This document shows, piece after piece, positions 1 through 7,719 of a DNA stretch of 19,854 bases. The position numbers were made by a program, and so were the translations under genes. Source of the stretch: Rhizobium sp. Q54 (lineage in GTDB: Bacteria; Bacteroidota; Bacteroidia; Flavobacteriales; Flavobacteriaceae); assembly GCA_943324395.2 (NCBI GenBank), contig CALPLL020000007.1, positions 1 to 19,854 on the forward strand, read 5' to 3'. The notes beneath the pieces are model-generated. The model was not told the origin of the DNA. It worked only from the letters and a program-made list of their open reading frames with translations, and made no database searches. How positions within the stretch are numbered: the stretch's first letter is position 1; every line of letters starts with the position of its first letter.

Positions 1-789
1 AAGTCCAATAGTAGTATTAATTATCGATAAATTATTAGATTCCAAATAAAGTATCATTTTTTGATCAAGGAGAGGCTCAATGTTTTTTACTAAAGGTTTA
101 CCAGAAGACCTTCCAAAATTGATATTATGTAAGTAACTTTGACTAATTGATGCATCTTTGAGATATTTTGAATTGAATTTAGTTAAATCATAAGGTACTT
201 TATATTTGGAAAACATATTTTTTTGAGTGTCAAATAATAGACCATGTGCTCTAAAATCTCCATTTCTTGGTAATCCGACAGAACCAGGATTAGCGAATAC
301 CTTATCTTCGATTTCTAAAACAAATTGTAAATGAGTATGCCCAAAAAGGAATAGATTTGCAGTGCGGTTTTTATATTGTTTAAAATCTATTAAATTCGGA
401 AAAACATACTCATTTAATTTATCGTTTAACCCACCATGATACAATTCTAGTTTAAAATCATCAACTTTAATTTTTTTGTACTCAGTTAAGTTATTGATCC
501 AATTATATTCTTCAACACCTATTTTTTTTTTTGACATTAAAAATGCTGGATAATAATTTTTATTTTTATTTATGATTGCTTCGTTTGTTAAAAATGAATC
601 ATGATTTCCTTTAATTGAGTACACATTATGCTTTTGTAATAATTTAATCACTTCATTAACACCTGTGAAATAACCACTTATGTCCCCAAGACAATAAATT
701 CGATCTGAATTAACTTCTAATGCCTTTTTTAATATTGCCTCTAAAGCAAATTGATTTCCGTGAATGTCACTAATAAAAAATAATTTCAT
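1..789 (-). CDS. Calcineurin-like metallophosphoesterase (3' end cut by window edge)
   Basis: Reading the minus strand from the ATG at 789 gives 263 codons with no stop before base 1, so the C-terminus lies outside the window. All metal-binding motifs of the calcineurin-like phosphoesterase family are visible: D8-x-H10-G-N, G35-D36-x-x-G, G61-N-H-D64, H118 in YHGG, and G150-H-T-H153, followed by NPGSVGLPR (about 168-176), as in YfcE/MJ0936-type phosphodiesterases. Such enzymes are cytosolic two-metal hydrolases of phosphodiesters, phosphoproteins or nucleotides; the substrate cannot be read from sequence. Its ATG overlaps the stop of the upstream epimerase in ATGA (786-789), implying translational coupling and making it the last visible gene of the sugar operon. 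An A11 run (522-532 on the coding strand) encodes three lysines around residues 87-89. The fold call is secure; a role in the glycan pathway is only inferred from coupling. Confidence 0.9.
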   Translation of the reverse strand, partial: MKLFFISDIHGNQFALEAILKKALEVNSDRIYCLGDISGYFTGVNEVIKLLQKHNVYSIKGNHDSFLTNEAIINKNKNYYPAFLMSKKKIGVEEYNWINNLTEYKKIKVDDFKLELYHGGLNDKLNEYVFPNLIDFKQYKNRTANLFLFGHTHLQFVLEIEDKVFANPGSVGLPRNGDFRAHGLLFDTQKNMFSKYKVPYDLTKFNSKYLKDASISQSYLHNINFGRSSGKPLVKNIEPLLDQKMILYLESNNLSIINTTIGL

Positions 790-1682
790 GACAATTTCAT
801 GGATTTTTTATAAAGCTCTAACCCTACTTTTAGCGATACCGATTCATAATTAATTAGACTTTTGGCTTTTTTAATATCATAAAAAAAATGTGTTTCAGCT
901 CTGTCAAACTTGTTCAAAATATTTATTTTTGAGTTACTATCCCAATTATATTTAATGTGTTCTGCTAACATTAAATCTGATATTTGTTCCCCAGATCCAA
1001 TGTTTAATACCGTACTAAAAGGAAGTTTTTTCTCTAAACATTTTAGATTTGCATCTACCACATCATCAATATAAACATAATCTTGTGTTCTACTGCCCGA
1101 ACCATTAATAACTAGGTTTTCATTATTATTAACATTTCTAATGAATTTTGGGACAATAGAACCTTCTCGTTGATGAAAACCATATATTGAAGAATATCTT
1201 AATATAATAAAATCATCGATTATTCCTTTAAATTTGTTTTCTAAAATCCATTCAGAAGCCAATTTTGAAACTGCGTACGAATTTCTTGGTTTTAAAGGAT
1301 ATTCTTCTGATATCAATTTGTTTTTATCATAATTATCTTGATATACTGAGCAGGTAGATGAATATATAAATTTACTAATCTTATTATTTATGACAAAGTC
1401 AGCTAAATTAAAAGTCGATATAATATTGTCTCGAGTTAATTCAGAAATTGAATTTTTACTTTCATCAAAATTAATTCTTGATGCAGTATGAAAAACTACA
1501 TCAATATTTAATCCTTCAAATTTATTTATATCAAAAAGATCACTAAGTATTATATGCAATCTGTTATGTGAAAAATTAATAGTTTTTTTTGTCAGACCAA
1601 AGACATTGTGCCCTTTGTCAAGAAGTTTTTTTATCAGGTTTAATCCTAAAAATCCTCCAGCTCCCGTTACTAATATATTCAT
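786..1682 (-). CDS. NAD-dependent nucleotide-sugar epimerase/dehydratase/reductase (extended SDR)
   Basis: A 298-residue extended short-chain dehydrogenase, within the usual 290-330 range. The N-terminal Rossmann motif is G7-A-G-G-F-L-G13. The catalytic triad is complete: S108/S109/T110 in YSSTCSVY, and Y136-x-x-x-K140 in SYAVSK. Enzymes of this type oxidise, reduce or epimerise C4 of UDP- or dTDP-sugars in the cytosol. It lies directly downstream of a PglC-type initiating transferase (4-base gap). In many O-antigen loci such a pair consists of a UDP-4-keto-sugar reductase or 4-epimerase making the first sugar (as WbpV with WbpL), so supply of the initiating sugar is a reasonable guess. The exact substrate cannot be called. 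Its TGA overlaps the ATG of the downstream metallophosphoesterase. Confidence 0.88.
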   Translation of the reverse strand: MNILVTGAGGFLGLNLIKKLLDKGHNVFGLTKKTINFSHNRLHIILSDLFDINKFEGLNIDVVFHTASRINFDESKNSISELTRDNIISTFNLADFVINNKISKFIYSSTCSVYQDNYDKNKLISEEYPLKPRNSYAVSKLASEWILENKFKGIIDDFIILRYSSIYGFHQREGSIVPKFIRNVNNNENLVINGSGSRTQDYVYIDDVVDANLKCLEKKLPFSTVLNIGSGEQISDLMLAEHIKYNWDSNSKINILNKFDRAETHFFYDIKKAKSLINYESVSLKVGLELYKKSMKLS

Positions 1683-1686
1683 TTAA

Positions 1687-2271
1687 TTATTTATTATAAA
1701 TTCCTTCTTTATTAATAACCATAAAAATTGTTTTAAAAAATATTTTTAAATCAAATATAAAAGAAATATTATCAGCGTAGTACTTGTCGTTTTTAATCTT
1801 TTCTAACCTTTTAGATTCGTTTCGAAAATAAGCTTGATTATATCCAGTTATTCCAGGTTTAACAGACAAAAAGGTTATAAACTCTTCGTAATAATTTTCA
1901 TTAGATTTAACATCAGGTCTTGGTCCTATAATACTCATATCACCTCTAAACACATTCAATATTTGCGGTATTTCATCTATACTATATTCTCTAATAAATT
2001 TTCCAATCTTTGTAACCCTTGGATCGTCCTTTGAATTAAAAGTTGAGCCATCTGACAATCTGATATCAGGCGCATTTACTTTCATCGATCGAAACTTAAA
2101 CATTTTAAAAGTAACGTTATTTTTTCCTAACCTTTCAGCTGTATAAAACACTGGACCAGCATCCTCTATAATAATCAAAATTGCTATTGGAAAACAAATT
2201 AACAAGAAAAAAGGTATTGCAATTATAGAAAAAAAAATATCGAAAAATCTTTTGAAAAAAAAATTATACAT
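1687..2271 (-). CDS. Initiating phosphoglycosyl transferase (PglC/WcaJ-C-terminal type sugar transferase)
   Basis: A 194-residue monotopic phosphoglycosyl transferase, the short PglC form without the multi-span N-terminal part of WcaJ/WbaP. A hydrophobic re-entrant helix covers about residues 10-35 after a basic, aromatic start. The family signatures follow: F57-KMFKFRSM, the catalytic Asp-Glu dyad D99-E100 in SIDEIPQ, then RGDMSIIGPRP at 109-119. The enzyme transfers a sugar-1-phosphate from a UDP-sugar to undecaprenyl phosphate at the inner leaflet of the cytoplasmic membrane and so starts repeat-unit assembly. PglC itself uses UDP-diNAcBac; here the neighbouring PglD-like acyltransferase and epimerase suggest an N-acetylated 6-deoxy amino sugar as the first residue, which is inference. 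No other initiating transferase is visible in the window. Confidence 0.93.
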   Translation of the reverse strand: MYNFFFKRFFDIFFSIIAIPFFLLICFPIAILIIIEDAGPVFYTAERLGKNNVTFKMFKFRSMKVNAPDIRLSDGSTFNSKDDPRVTKIGKFIREYSIDEIPQILNVFRGDMSIIGPRPDVKSNENYYEEFITFLSVKPGITGYNQAYFRNESKRLEKIKNDKYYADNISFIFDLKIFFKTIFMVINKEGIYNK

Positions 2272-2291
2272 GCAATTGGTTTATTTTATTT

Positions 2292-2939
2292 TTATTGTTT
2301 TTTGAAAAATGCAGGCATACCAACATAAAGGCCATGATCATTTAAATTTTTTGTAACAACTGCTCCTGCTCCAGTTCTCACATTATCTATAATACTTATA
2401 TTATCAATTACTACAGTTCCAATGCCAAGACTCACTTTTCGGCCTATATTTACAAATCCTGCGACTTGCACTGATGGTGATAAAAAAGAATGCTCGCCAA
2501 TTGTTGAATCATGTGCAATAATACAGCCTACATTCAACAAAACATTGTCTTTTACCACGGTATTCATGTCTAAAACACATCCTGGATAAATAAAAACACC
2601 GTTACCAATCTTACAAGTAGAATCAATGTAAGATGAACTATGCAAGATTGTCCCAAAAGGAATACTATTTTTAAATTTATTAAAAATATTTTCTTTCAAA
2701 GATAAGTGGCGGTAACCTAATGCTATCATTATAACATCAAATTTACCTTGATCAAAAAAAAATTTTATCTCATTTAATTTACCCAAAACTGGATAACCAT
2801 ATTTAACAGTGCCAACTAACTGATAATCATCAAAAAAACCCACAGGTTGATAATGATTGTCTGAAAAAGCATGGTATGCCATTTGTTGACCTAAATCTCC
2901 TGATCCAATAATCGCAAGTCTTTTCATAGTTTTCATCAT
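2292..2939 (-). CDS. PglD/NeuD-family sugar O/N-acyltransferase (left-handed beta-helix)
   Basis: The N-terminal Rossmann-like PglD_N domain begins KRLAIIGSGDLGQQ, and the C-terminal half shows hexapeptide repeats (about residues 105-200) typical of left-handed beta-helix acyltransferases. The motif IIAHDSTIGEHSF contains the His that acts as catalytic base in PglD (H143 counted from my start). These enzymes acetylate a 4-amino nucleotide sugar such as UDP-4-amino-QuiNAc using acetyl-CoA; NeuD acts on sialic acids. I chose the ATG at 2939 because its ATGA overlaps the TGA of the upstream glycosyltransferase. The ORF opens earlier, at 2954, but that start adds only MHCGF, with no family match; an ATG at 2927 is also possible. 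Length about 215 residues is normal. It lies between a WbuB-like transferase and the initiating transferase, so it probably finishes the first or second sugar. Confidence 0.88.
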   Translation of the reverse strand: MMKTMKRLAIIGSGDLGQQMAYHAFSDNHYQPVGFFDDYQLVGTVKYGYPVLGKLNEIKFFFDQGKFDVIMIALGYRHLSLKENIFNKFKNSIPFGTILHSSSYIDSTCKIGNGVFIYPGCVLDMNTVVKDNVLLNVGCIIAHDSTIGEHSFLSPSVQVAGFVNIGRKVSLGIGTVVIDNISIIDNVRTGAGAVVTKNLNDHGLYVGMPAFFKKQ

Positions 2940-4129
2940 AAATCCACAATGCAATTAAGCAATTTTTGTAAATTATTTTTTTTTGAAAAATTTTTAATTG
3001 CATAATCAAATCCCGCATCCCCTTTTAATAAAAGTTCATCGGAATTAAGATTTGAAACATCTTTCATACATTTTACCAACAAATCAAGGTTTTCAGGCGG
3101 AAGTACCCAACCGCATTTACCATTCTTAACAGCGACTGCGATATCACTATTTTCATCAACACAAGTAATTACTGGCTTTTTAGAAAACATATAGGCAGGT
3201 AATTTAGAAGGTATTGAACTTCCTGATGCACCTTTTTTCATTGGTAGAAGCATAACATGCGCCATATTTTGAATCTCTTGAACCTTTCCGTCAGGAACGG
3301 ACCAAAACTCGATATTAACATGTGAATGCTTATTTGCTTTTTTAATTAAGTTATTCCTCATTGAACCTGAACCTGCTATTACTAATCTACAATTAATCAG
3401 AAAAGTTTTAGCAAAAGCTTCAATCAATAAATCGAGCCCCGCAACGGGTCCAATATTTCCCATATACATAAACGTAAAAGGCTGATTAGAATTCGTAATG
3501 TTTTTGGAATTGTGCTCAATAAAAACATCTTCATTTTGCCAATTAGCAATAACAGAAATTTTATCTAGTGGTACCTTCCTGCTAACTGCAAGATATTGCT
3601 TCATGTTTTCTGAAATTGTAATAATATTGCTTGTGTTTTTGAAAATATATTTATCTAAAGGCATAAGCAAAATATTAAGAAATAAACCAAAAAAAGGCAA
3701 TTTATTTGTTAAAGATTCTGGATAAATATCCTGAACATGAATAGCAACAGGTATATTATACTTCTTTGCCGCCTTAACGGTTAAAAACTGTGCAAATAAA
3801 GGCCATGTATTAGAATATATTTTACTTATAGAATTATGATTTTTACAAATAAAGTCATAACTAGCTTTGCCAAAACTATAAGTTTCCCTAAGTCTTCCAA
3901 ATAATTTAGATTCGGGACAAGTAAAACTATTGAGTTGATAATGCTTGAACTTATCTGAAACAACAATTTTTCCAAATTCAAATCCAAATGGACGAGAAGG
4001 CAATGGAGAGATTACAATTACTCTTTCATTTATAGAAAGTGCTAAGGCCAAATCATATGACAATGATGCTGAAACAACAGGCTCAGGCGGAAAAACGGCA
4101 CTAACAATTAAAATTTCTTTATTATTCAT
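2936..4129 (-). CDS. Glycosyltransferase family 4 (WbuB-like)
   Basis: A 397-residue GT-B fold glycosyltransferase. The N-terminal domain has the nucleotide-fold opening ILIVSAVFPPEPVVSASLS, and the C-terminal GT4 domain includes FTFMYMGNIGPVAGLDLLIEAF and GASGSSIPSKLPAYMFSK. The IPSKLPAYM signature in place of the common E-x7-E is what I associate with the WbuB group, in which characterised or proposed members add an N-acetyl-fucosamine-type residue to an undecaprenyl-linked acceptor. That would fit the FnlA-like dehydratase at the other end of the window, but the sugar specificity is inference. It is a cytosolic or membrane-peripheral enzyme. The next gene starts within its stop codon (ATGA), indicating coupled translation with the acyltransferase. 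Confidence 0.88.
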   Translation of the reverse strand: MNNKEILIVSAVFPPEPVVSASLSYDLALALSINERVIVISPLPSRPFGFEFGKIVVSDKFKHYQLNSFTCPESKLFGRLRETYSFGKASYDFICKNHNSISKIYSNTWPLFAQFLTVKAAKKYNIPVAIHVQDIYPESLTNKLPFFGLFLNILLMPLDKYIFKNTSNIITISENMKQYLAVSRKVPLDKISVIANWQNEDVFIEHNSKNITNSNQPFTFMYMGNIGPVAGLDLLIEAFAKTFLINCRLVIAGSGSMRNNLIKKANKHSHVNIEFWSVPDGKVQEIQNMAHVMLLPMKKGASGSSIPSKLPAYMFSKKPVITCVDENSDIAVAVKNGKCGWVLPPENLDLLVKCMKDVSNLNSDELLLKGDAGFDYAIKNFSKKNNLQKLLNCIVDL

Positions 4130-4153
4130 TTAAACCAGCTTTTTATAAAACAA

Positions 4154-5143
4154 CTAACTATAATTTCTTACTTTCATAATTAGAGAGATATATTTATTTC
4201 TTATTGATTCCTGGGTTTTTATTTCCGTCTGTTTTTTGTAAAGCCCACTTTTTCTTAATTGTTTATAGAATCCAAAATAAGTAAATACAACCCTATATTT
4301 CAAGGCAAAAATAATAATCCATTTGATTTTCTTAAACTTAATTTTGGAATAATGTTTTTTATAAATATGTAGCAGTCCAATAATATCATTTTCGAAGGCT
4401 AACCAGGAAAATTTGCTTGATGAGCTTCCGCCCAAATGAATAATTTTTGATGACACACAATAAATAATTTTGTAATTATTTTTATAGGCTCTTAATCCAT
4501 ATTCACAATCTTCTTGATAAAAAAACAAACCTTCATCTAATTTTCCTATGTTTTGTATAACATCTCTATTTATTAATATAGCTGCAAAAGTTAAATAATC
4601 CATACTGCAATCCTTGAGAATTTCTTTCACCATGAAAGCAGGTTTCTTTCCATAACAAAAAAAAATAAAAAAAATTGATTTTGAAAACTTATAAAATAAA
4701 AGATAAAGATTTGTAAGTCTTAAAAATATCTTAATGGCTGACGGAAAATTGAACCAGCTTCTTTGTATCGATAAATCCGCGTTTAATAATATAGGTCCTG
4801 TGATTTGATAATTATTTTCAACTGCAGCGTTAAGTAAATCATCTAAAGAAGACTTGAACAACAAAGTATCACTATTTAAAAGTAAAATATACTTTCCAGT
4901 AGACTTATCAATACCAACATTATTTGCTTTTGAAAATCCAAGGTTAATGGGTGAACTTATAACGCATATGCTTGGAAAGTTCTTAATTAATCTATCTACA
5001 GTATTATCTGAAGAATCATTATCAATAACTATAACTTCAAATTTATATTTTGTTATTGAAGCAAGAACAGATTCAATACACTCACATGTAATTTGTTCTG
5101 TATTGTATGTTACTATTACGATGCTTACATCAATATCATTCAT
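4154..5143 (-). CDS. Glycosyltransferase family 2 (WbbL/rhamnosyltransferase-like)
   Basis: A 329-residue GT-A fold enzyme. The opening VSIVIVTYNTEQITCECIESV, the nucleotide-binding VIVIDNDSSDNT (about 37-48), INLGFSKANN (66-75) and the metal-binding NSD at 90-92 (LLLNSDT) are typical of the GT2 branch including rhamnosyltransferases such as WbbL. The acceptor-side acidic motif is FFYQEDCEYGLRAYK in the second half. The basic C-terminal region with one hydrophobic patch (WIIIFALKYRVVF) could hold it on the membrane. It adds one sugar of the repeat unit in the cytosol; donor unknown. It is the first gene after the hairpin at 5203-5261, so its expression may depend on read-through. No dTDP-rhamnose synthesis genes are in the window, so rhamnose is only one possibility. 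Confidence 0.9.
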   Translation of the reverse strand: MNDIDVSIVIVTYNTEQITCECIESVLASITKYKFEVIVIDNDSSDNTVDRLIKNFPSICVISSPINLGFSKANNVGIDKSTGKYILLLNSDTLLFKSSLDDLLNAAVENNYQITGPILLNADLSIQRSWFNFPSAIKIFLRLTNLYLLFYKFSKSIFFIFFCYGKKPAFMVKEILKDCSMDYLTFAAILINRDVIQNIGKLDEGLFFYQEDCEYGLRAYKNNYKIIYCVSSKIIHLGGSSSSKFSWLAFENDIIGLLHIYKKHYSKIKFKKIKWIIIFALKYRVVFTYFGFYKQLRKSGLYKKQTEIKTQESIRNKYISLIMKVRNYS

Positions 5144-5202
5144 CTATTAAATTATTTTTTTACCTACTAGAGGAATATTGTTAAAATACTAAAATTTAAT
5201 CA

Positions 5203-5261
5203 AAAAAGAGCTAACTAAATTCTTAAAAATATTAATTTTCACAATTTAGTTAGTTCTTTTT
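5203..5261 (-). terminator. Long hairpin, possible intrinsic terminator or attenuator inside the operon
   Basis: The segment 5203-5221 and the segment 5243-5261 are inverted copies: 18 of 19 positions pair, with a 21-base loop at 5222-5242. Read on the minus strand, the first arm is the last codons of the GT4 gene (KELTKL), the loop carries its TGA, and the second arm ends in a run of six T. A-rich start plus U-run end is the layout of an intrinsic terminator, although only about three pairs are G-C. The single mismatch (A-C in minus-strand RNA) becomes a G-U wobble in plus-strand RNA, so it might also stop transcripts from the other side. The tight inverted symmetry is seen directly; terminator function is inferred. 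Confidence 0.6.
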
Positions 5262-6330
5262 CGAAATTTTCACACATAATCTCCCAAGTAAATTTTTTGG
5301 CTGTAGCCAATCCTTCTTCAATTATACTTTTGTATAAATTAGGTTGATCAAGCAACTTCTCAATTGCAATAATTAATGCTTCAATATCCCCGATTTTAAC
5401 AACTAAGGAATTAATTTCATCCGTTGCATATTGTATTACACCTCCGGAATTGGTCGTAACTAAAGCAGCGCCACATGCCATAGCTTCTAATCCAGGCAAC
5501 CCAAAACCTTCCAAGTGGGAAGTTGAAACAAAAATATTGCTTTTCTGTAAACACTCAACTATTTCCAAATCATTAGAAGGAAATTTAATTGTATATGGAA
5601 ATGGCAAATCAAGATTGATGTCACTTTGACTACTAAATAGTAATATCTCAAAATCCGTTCTTTTAGTACTTAAAATTTCTATTGCTTTAACAAAGTCATA
5701 AAACCCTTTACGTTTAATAGTTAAAGCTATTGAACAAATTATCTTTTTAGATACTTGATTTTTAATAGAAGTATCAACTTTAAAAATATCAGGATCTATA
5801 CCATCATTAATAATTATTAAATCCTTTTTACCAATCTTGTCTTTGATGAACTGAGAAATAGTTATTCTTAAATCTGGCTTAATCAAATAAGTAAGTTTTG
5901 CTAAATTGATTTTGATTTTATTACTTATACTTTGTTTTATATCGAAAAATTCAGGTTCATAACCCTGAATAAAATAAACATGTTTCTTACCATTAAAAAA
6001 CTTTAGCATCCAACCAAGAAAAAAAGTTGTATAGTAATTGCTTAAAACGATATCTCCGCCTTTTATTGAAGTTCTATAAATAAATAAAAAATCTTTAAGT
6101 CTAGCTGCAAAATTATTTTCGCTTTCGTATTTATCTCTACAAATTAATTGAACCTTGTCATTTAATGGAAATGGAAAAGCAATAATTGGAGGAGTTATTA
6201 ATATTACTTTATGCCCACGTTGTACTAAACCATTAGCCAACTCGCTGATAACTCTTACCCCCCCTCCTTTTGATACTCCAAATAATGGAATTACAACATT
6301 CAATTTTTTAAATTTTAAATTATTATTCAT
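5239..6330 (-). CDS. Glycosyltransferase family 4
   Basis: A 363-residue GT-B enzyme. The N-terminal glycine loop SKGGGVRV (20-27) and LANGLVQRGHKVILIT (31-46) are typical of family 4, and the C-terminal donor site shows E274-GFGLPGL-E282, the retaining E-x7-E motif, followed by AMACGAALVTTNSGG. It transfers a sugar with retention of configuration to the undecaprenyl-linked intermediate on the cytosolic side; donor unknown. It starts 3 bases after the stop of the Wzy gene, so the two are co-transcribed. Codons 22-25 read GGA GGG GGG GTA and form a G7 run at 6258-6264 in an AT-rich gene, a possible slippage site very near the N-terminus. Its 3' end forms one arm of the hairpin at 5203-5261. 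Confidence 0.92.
   Translation of the reverse strand: MNNNLKFKKLNVVIPLFGVSKGGGVRVISELANGLVQRGHKVILITPPIIAFPFPLNDKVQLICRDKYESENNFAARLKDFLFIYRTSIKGGDIVLSNYYTTFFLGWMLKFFNGKKHVYFIQGYEPEFFDIKQSISNKIKINLAKLTYLIKPDLRITISQFIKDKIGKKDLIIINDGIDPDIFKVDTSIKNQVSKKIICSIALTIKRKGFYDFVKAIEILSTKRTDFEILLFSSQSDINLDLPFPYTIKFPSNDLEIVECLQKSNIFVSTSHLEGFGLPGLEAMACGAALVTTNSGGVIQYATDEINSLVVKIGDIEALIIAIEKLLDQPNLYKSIIEEGLATAKKFTWEIMCENFEKELTKL
6258..6264 (-). repeat. G7 homopolymer tract in GT4 coding sequence
   Basis: Seven consecutive G on the coding strand span codons 23-25 of the GT4 gene. GGG is a rare-looking glycine choice in this AT-rich locus. A one-base slip here would put the remainder of the protein out of frame. 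The glycines are part of a conserved donor/acceptor loop, so the amino acids are constrained, but the codons are not. Confidence 0.5.
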
Positions 6331-6333
6331 ATT

Positions 6334-7701
6334 CTAATATAACTCCTTTATTGTTGTTCGTTGATAACCGTAAAAGCATCCCGAAATAATTAAAAAAGGT
6401 CCCCATACTTTTTGAATAAGTAGAGTTGCTCCTGTCATATTTACAAACACTAAAGCAAGAATGATGGCCTGAAAAGTTAAAACATAGTATTTATTAAACT
6501 TATTGGTCATAGGAATTCTTGCCGCATCTTTATAAAACCGATATATAAAATTTATATATAACCAAAAACCAATTATTCCGGTCTCAGCAAGAATCTGCAA
6601 AAATAAATTTTCTGGATAATGAACACTTTGACTAAGAAACATATCAAAACCACATCCAAATAATGGGTAAATTAAAAATACTCTTATTGCTTCTGAATAA
6701 CCAAATAAACGAACTACAGCACCTAATGTGTCTCCAGAAAACCCCATATTGGAGTTATAGGCAACATTATCCATAGCATATGGGAGCGCCTCATTAAAAT
6801 ATAATACAATGTTGGTAAAGCTTTTAATAAAAGGTTGTTCACGAAAAATATATCCCAAAATAAAAATTGAAATACTAATTAAAAATAATGGTTTTAATGA
6901 GTTTAGGATTCTTTTAAAGTTAAAATTTAAAGAAATTATACCAATTAAAATTGCTAAAATTGCTGCACGTGAACTAGAAAAATACATACCAATTAGTAAA
7001 ATAATAAAATAAATTATAATTTTTTTTATTTTAATTCCAAGGTTTTCATTTCTACAATACCATAACAAAATAATTAATAAAATAGGAAATAACATAAAAG
7101 CTGCGTAAACATTGTAATTTGCTGATCCATCATACGAACCATTTTCAGTTAATCCATCTAATTCCCTAAATATAGGCATGGTAAATGACGGCATTCCTTT
7201 CATGTAAGAATAATTACCACTAAACAGCTGATAAGCTGCTAAAATAGATCCTGCAACACCCGTGAAAATAAATGTATTTATAATTTGAATTGACTTTTTA
7301 AAATCAATATTTAAATTGGATAGTAAAATAAATATAGGTACATATTGAAAAAGCCTGAGATAAACAATTATACCCGATAAAGAGAAACCAACATGCCCAA
7401 AAAATGAGCTCCCTAAAGAATTTAAAAAAAAATACATAAAACATAATAAAAGAGTAACACTTGACCTATTAAGGTTCATATTAAATTTATTATTATCTCC
7501 TTTGGCTAGTTCTACTAAAACTAAAATAAAAATATAAATAGTGTCCATTCCTAAATTAACACCCCTTTCTCCAATTGAAATAACATTAGATGATTGAGAA
7601 AAAACGGATAAAGGAATCAAAAATAATAGCGCATAAAACCTACTATAAGTTGAAAGGACTAAAGCAATAGTAGCAACTAAAAAAAGAATTAATAAAAACA
7701 T
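6334..7701 (-). CDS. wzy: O-antigen polymerase (Wzy) / O-antigen ligase-domain membrane protein
   Basis: A 455-residue, very hydrophobic protein with about 10-12 predicted membrane spans from the first residue (MFLLILFLVATIALVLS). It has the layout of the Wzy_C/O-antigen ligase superfamily: a large hydrophilic loop in the second half (about residues 285-345) with INPF-like aromatic and charged residues, SSSRAAILAILIG before it, and after it CGFDMFLSQSVHYPENLFLQILAETGIIGF, the classical H-x-x-x-N/Q-L-ETGiiG motif. Wzy joins undecaprenyl-linked repeat units on the periplasmic face. Ligase (WaaL) shares the fold and cannot be excluded by sequence alone, but co-location with a Wzx flippase and four cytosolic glycosyltransferases favours polymerase. 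The gene sits 18 bases after the preceding GT2 and 3 bases before the GT4. Confidence 0.85.
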   Translation of the reverse strand: MFLLILFLVATIALVLSTYSRFYALLFLIPLSVFSQSSNVISIGERGVNLGMDTIYIFILVLVELAKGDNNKFNMNLNRSSVTLLLCFMYFFLNSLGSSFFGHVGFSLSGIIVYLRLFQYVPIFILLSNLNIDFKKSIQIINTFIFTGVAGSILAAYQLFSGNYSYMKGMPSFTMPIFRELDGLTENGSYDGSANYNVYAAFMLFPILLIILLWYCRNENLGIKIKKIIIYFIILLIGMYFSSSRAAILAILIGIISLNFNFKRILNSLKPLFLISISIFILGYIFREQPFIKSFTNIVLYFNEALPYAMDNVAYNSNMGFSGDTLGAVVRLFGYSEAIRVFLIYPLFGCGFDMFLSQSVHYPENLFLQILAETGIIGFWLYINFIYRFYKDAARIPMTNKFNKYYVLTFQAIILALVFVNMTGATLLIQKVWGPFLIISGCFYGYQRTTIKELY

Positions 7702-7719
7702 ATTATTTTTTTCCTAATT

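Noticed and set aside
1834..2034. Plus-strand open frames (also at 3498-3725, 3945-4133, 4854-5150, 6155-6337, 6809-7012, 11137-11373, 11647-11835, 14843-15160, 16664-16939)
   Set aside because: Each lies wholly or almost wholly within a strongly supported minus-strand gene with conserved motifs, has no recognisable domain of its own, and reads like antisense of the real protein.
2940..2954. Upstream start (MHCGF) for the PglD-like acyltransferase
   Set aside because: The extension adds no conserved residue, whereas the ATG at 2939 forms an ATGA overlap like the other junctions of this operon.
2830..3018. Minus-strand 62-codon frame across the junction of the GT4 and acyltransferase genes
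   Set aside because: It overlaps both well-supported genes in another frame and encodes no family features.
4657..4674. Adjacent A9 and A8 runs in the GT2 gene at 4154-5143
   Set aside because: They encode a plausible Phe-rich hydrophobic stretch and such A/T runs are frequent across the window.
6334..7701. Reading the Wzy gene as the O-antigen ligase WaaL
   Set aside because: The shared fold makes this possible, but the location among wzx and the repeat-unit transferases fits polymerase better.
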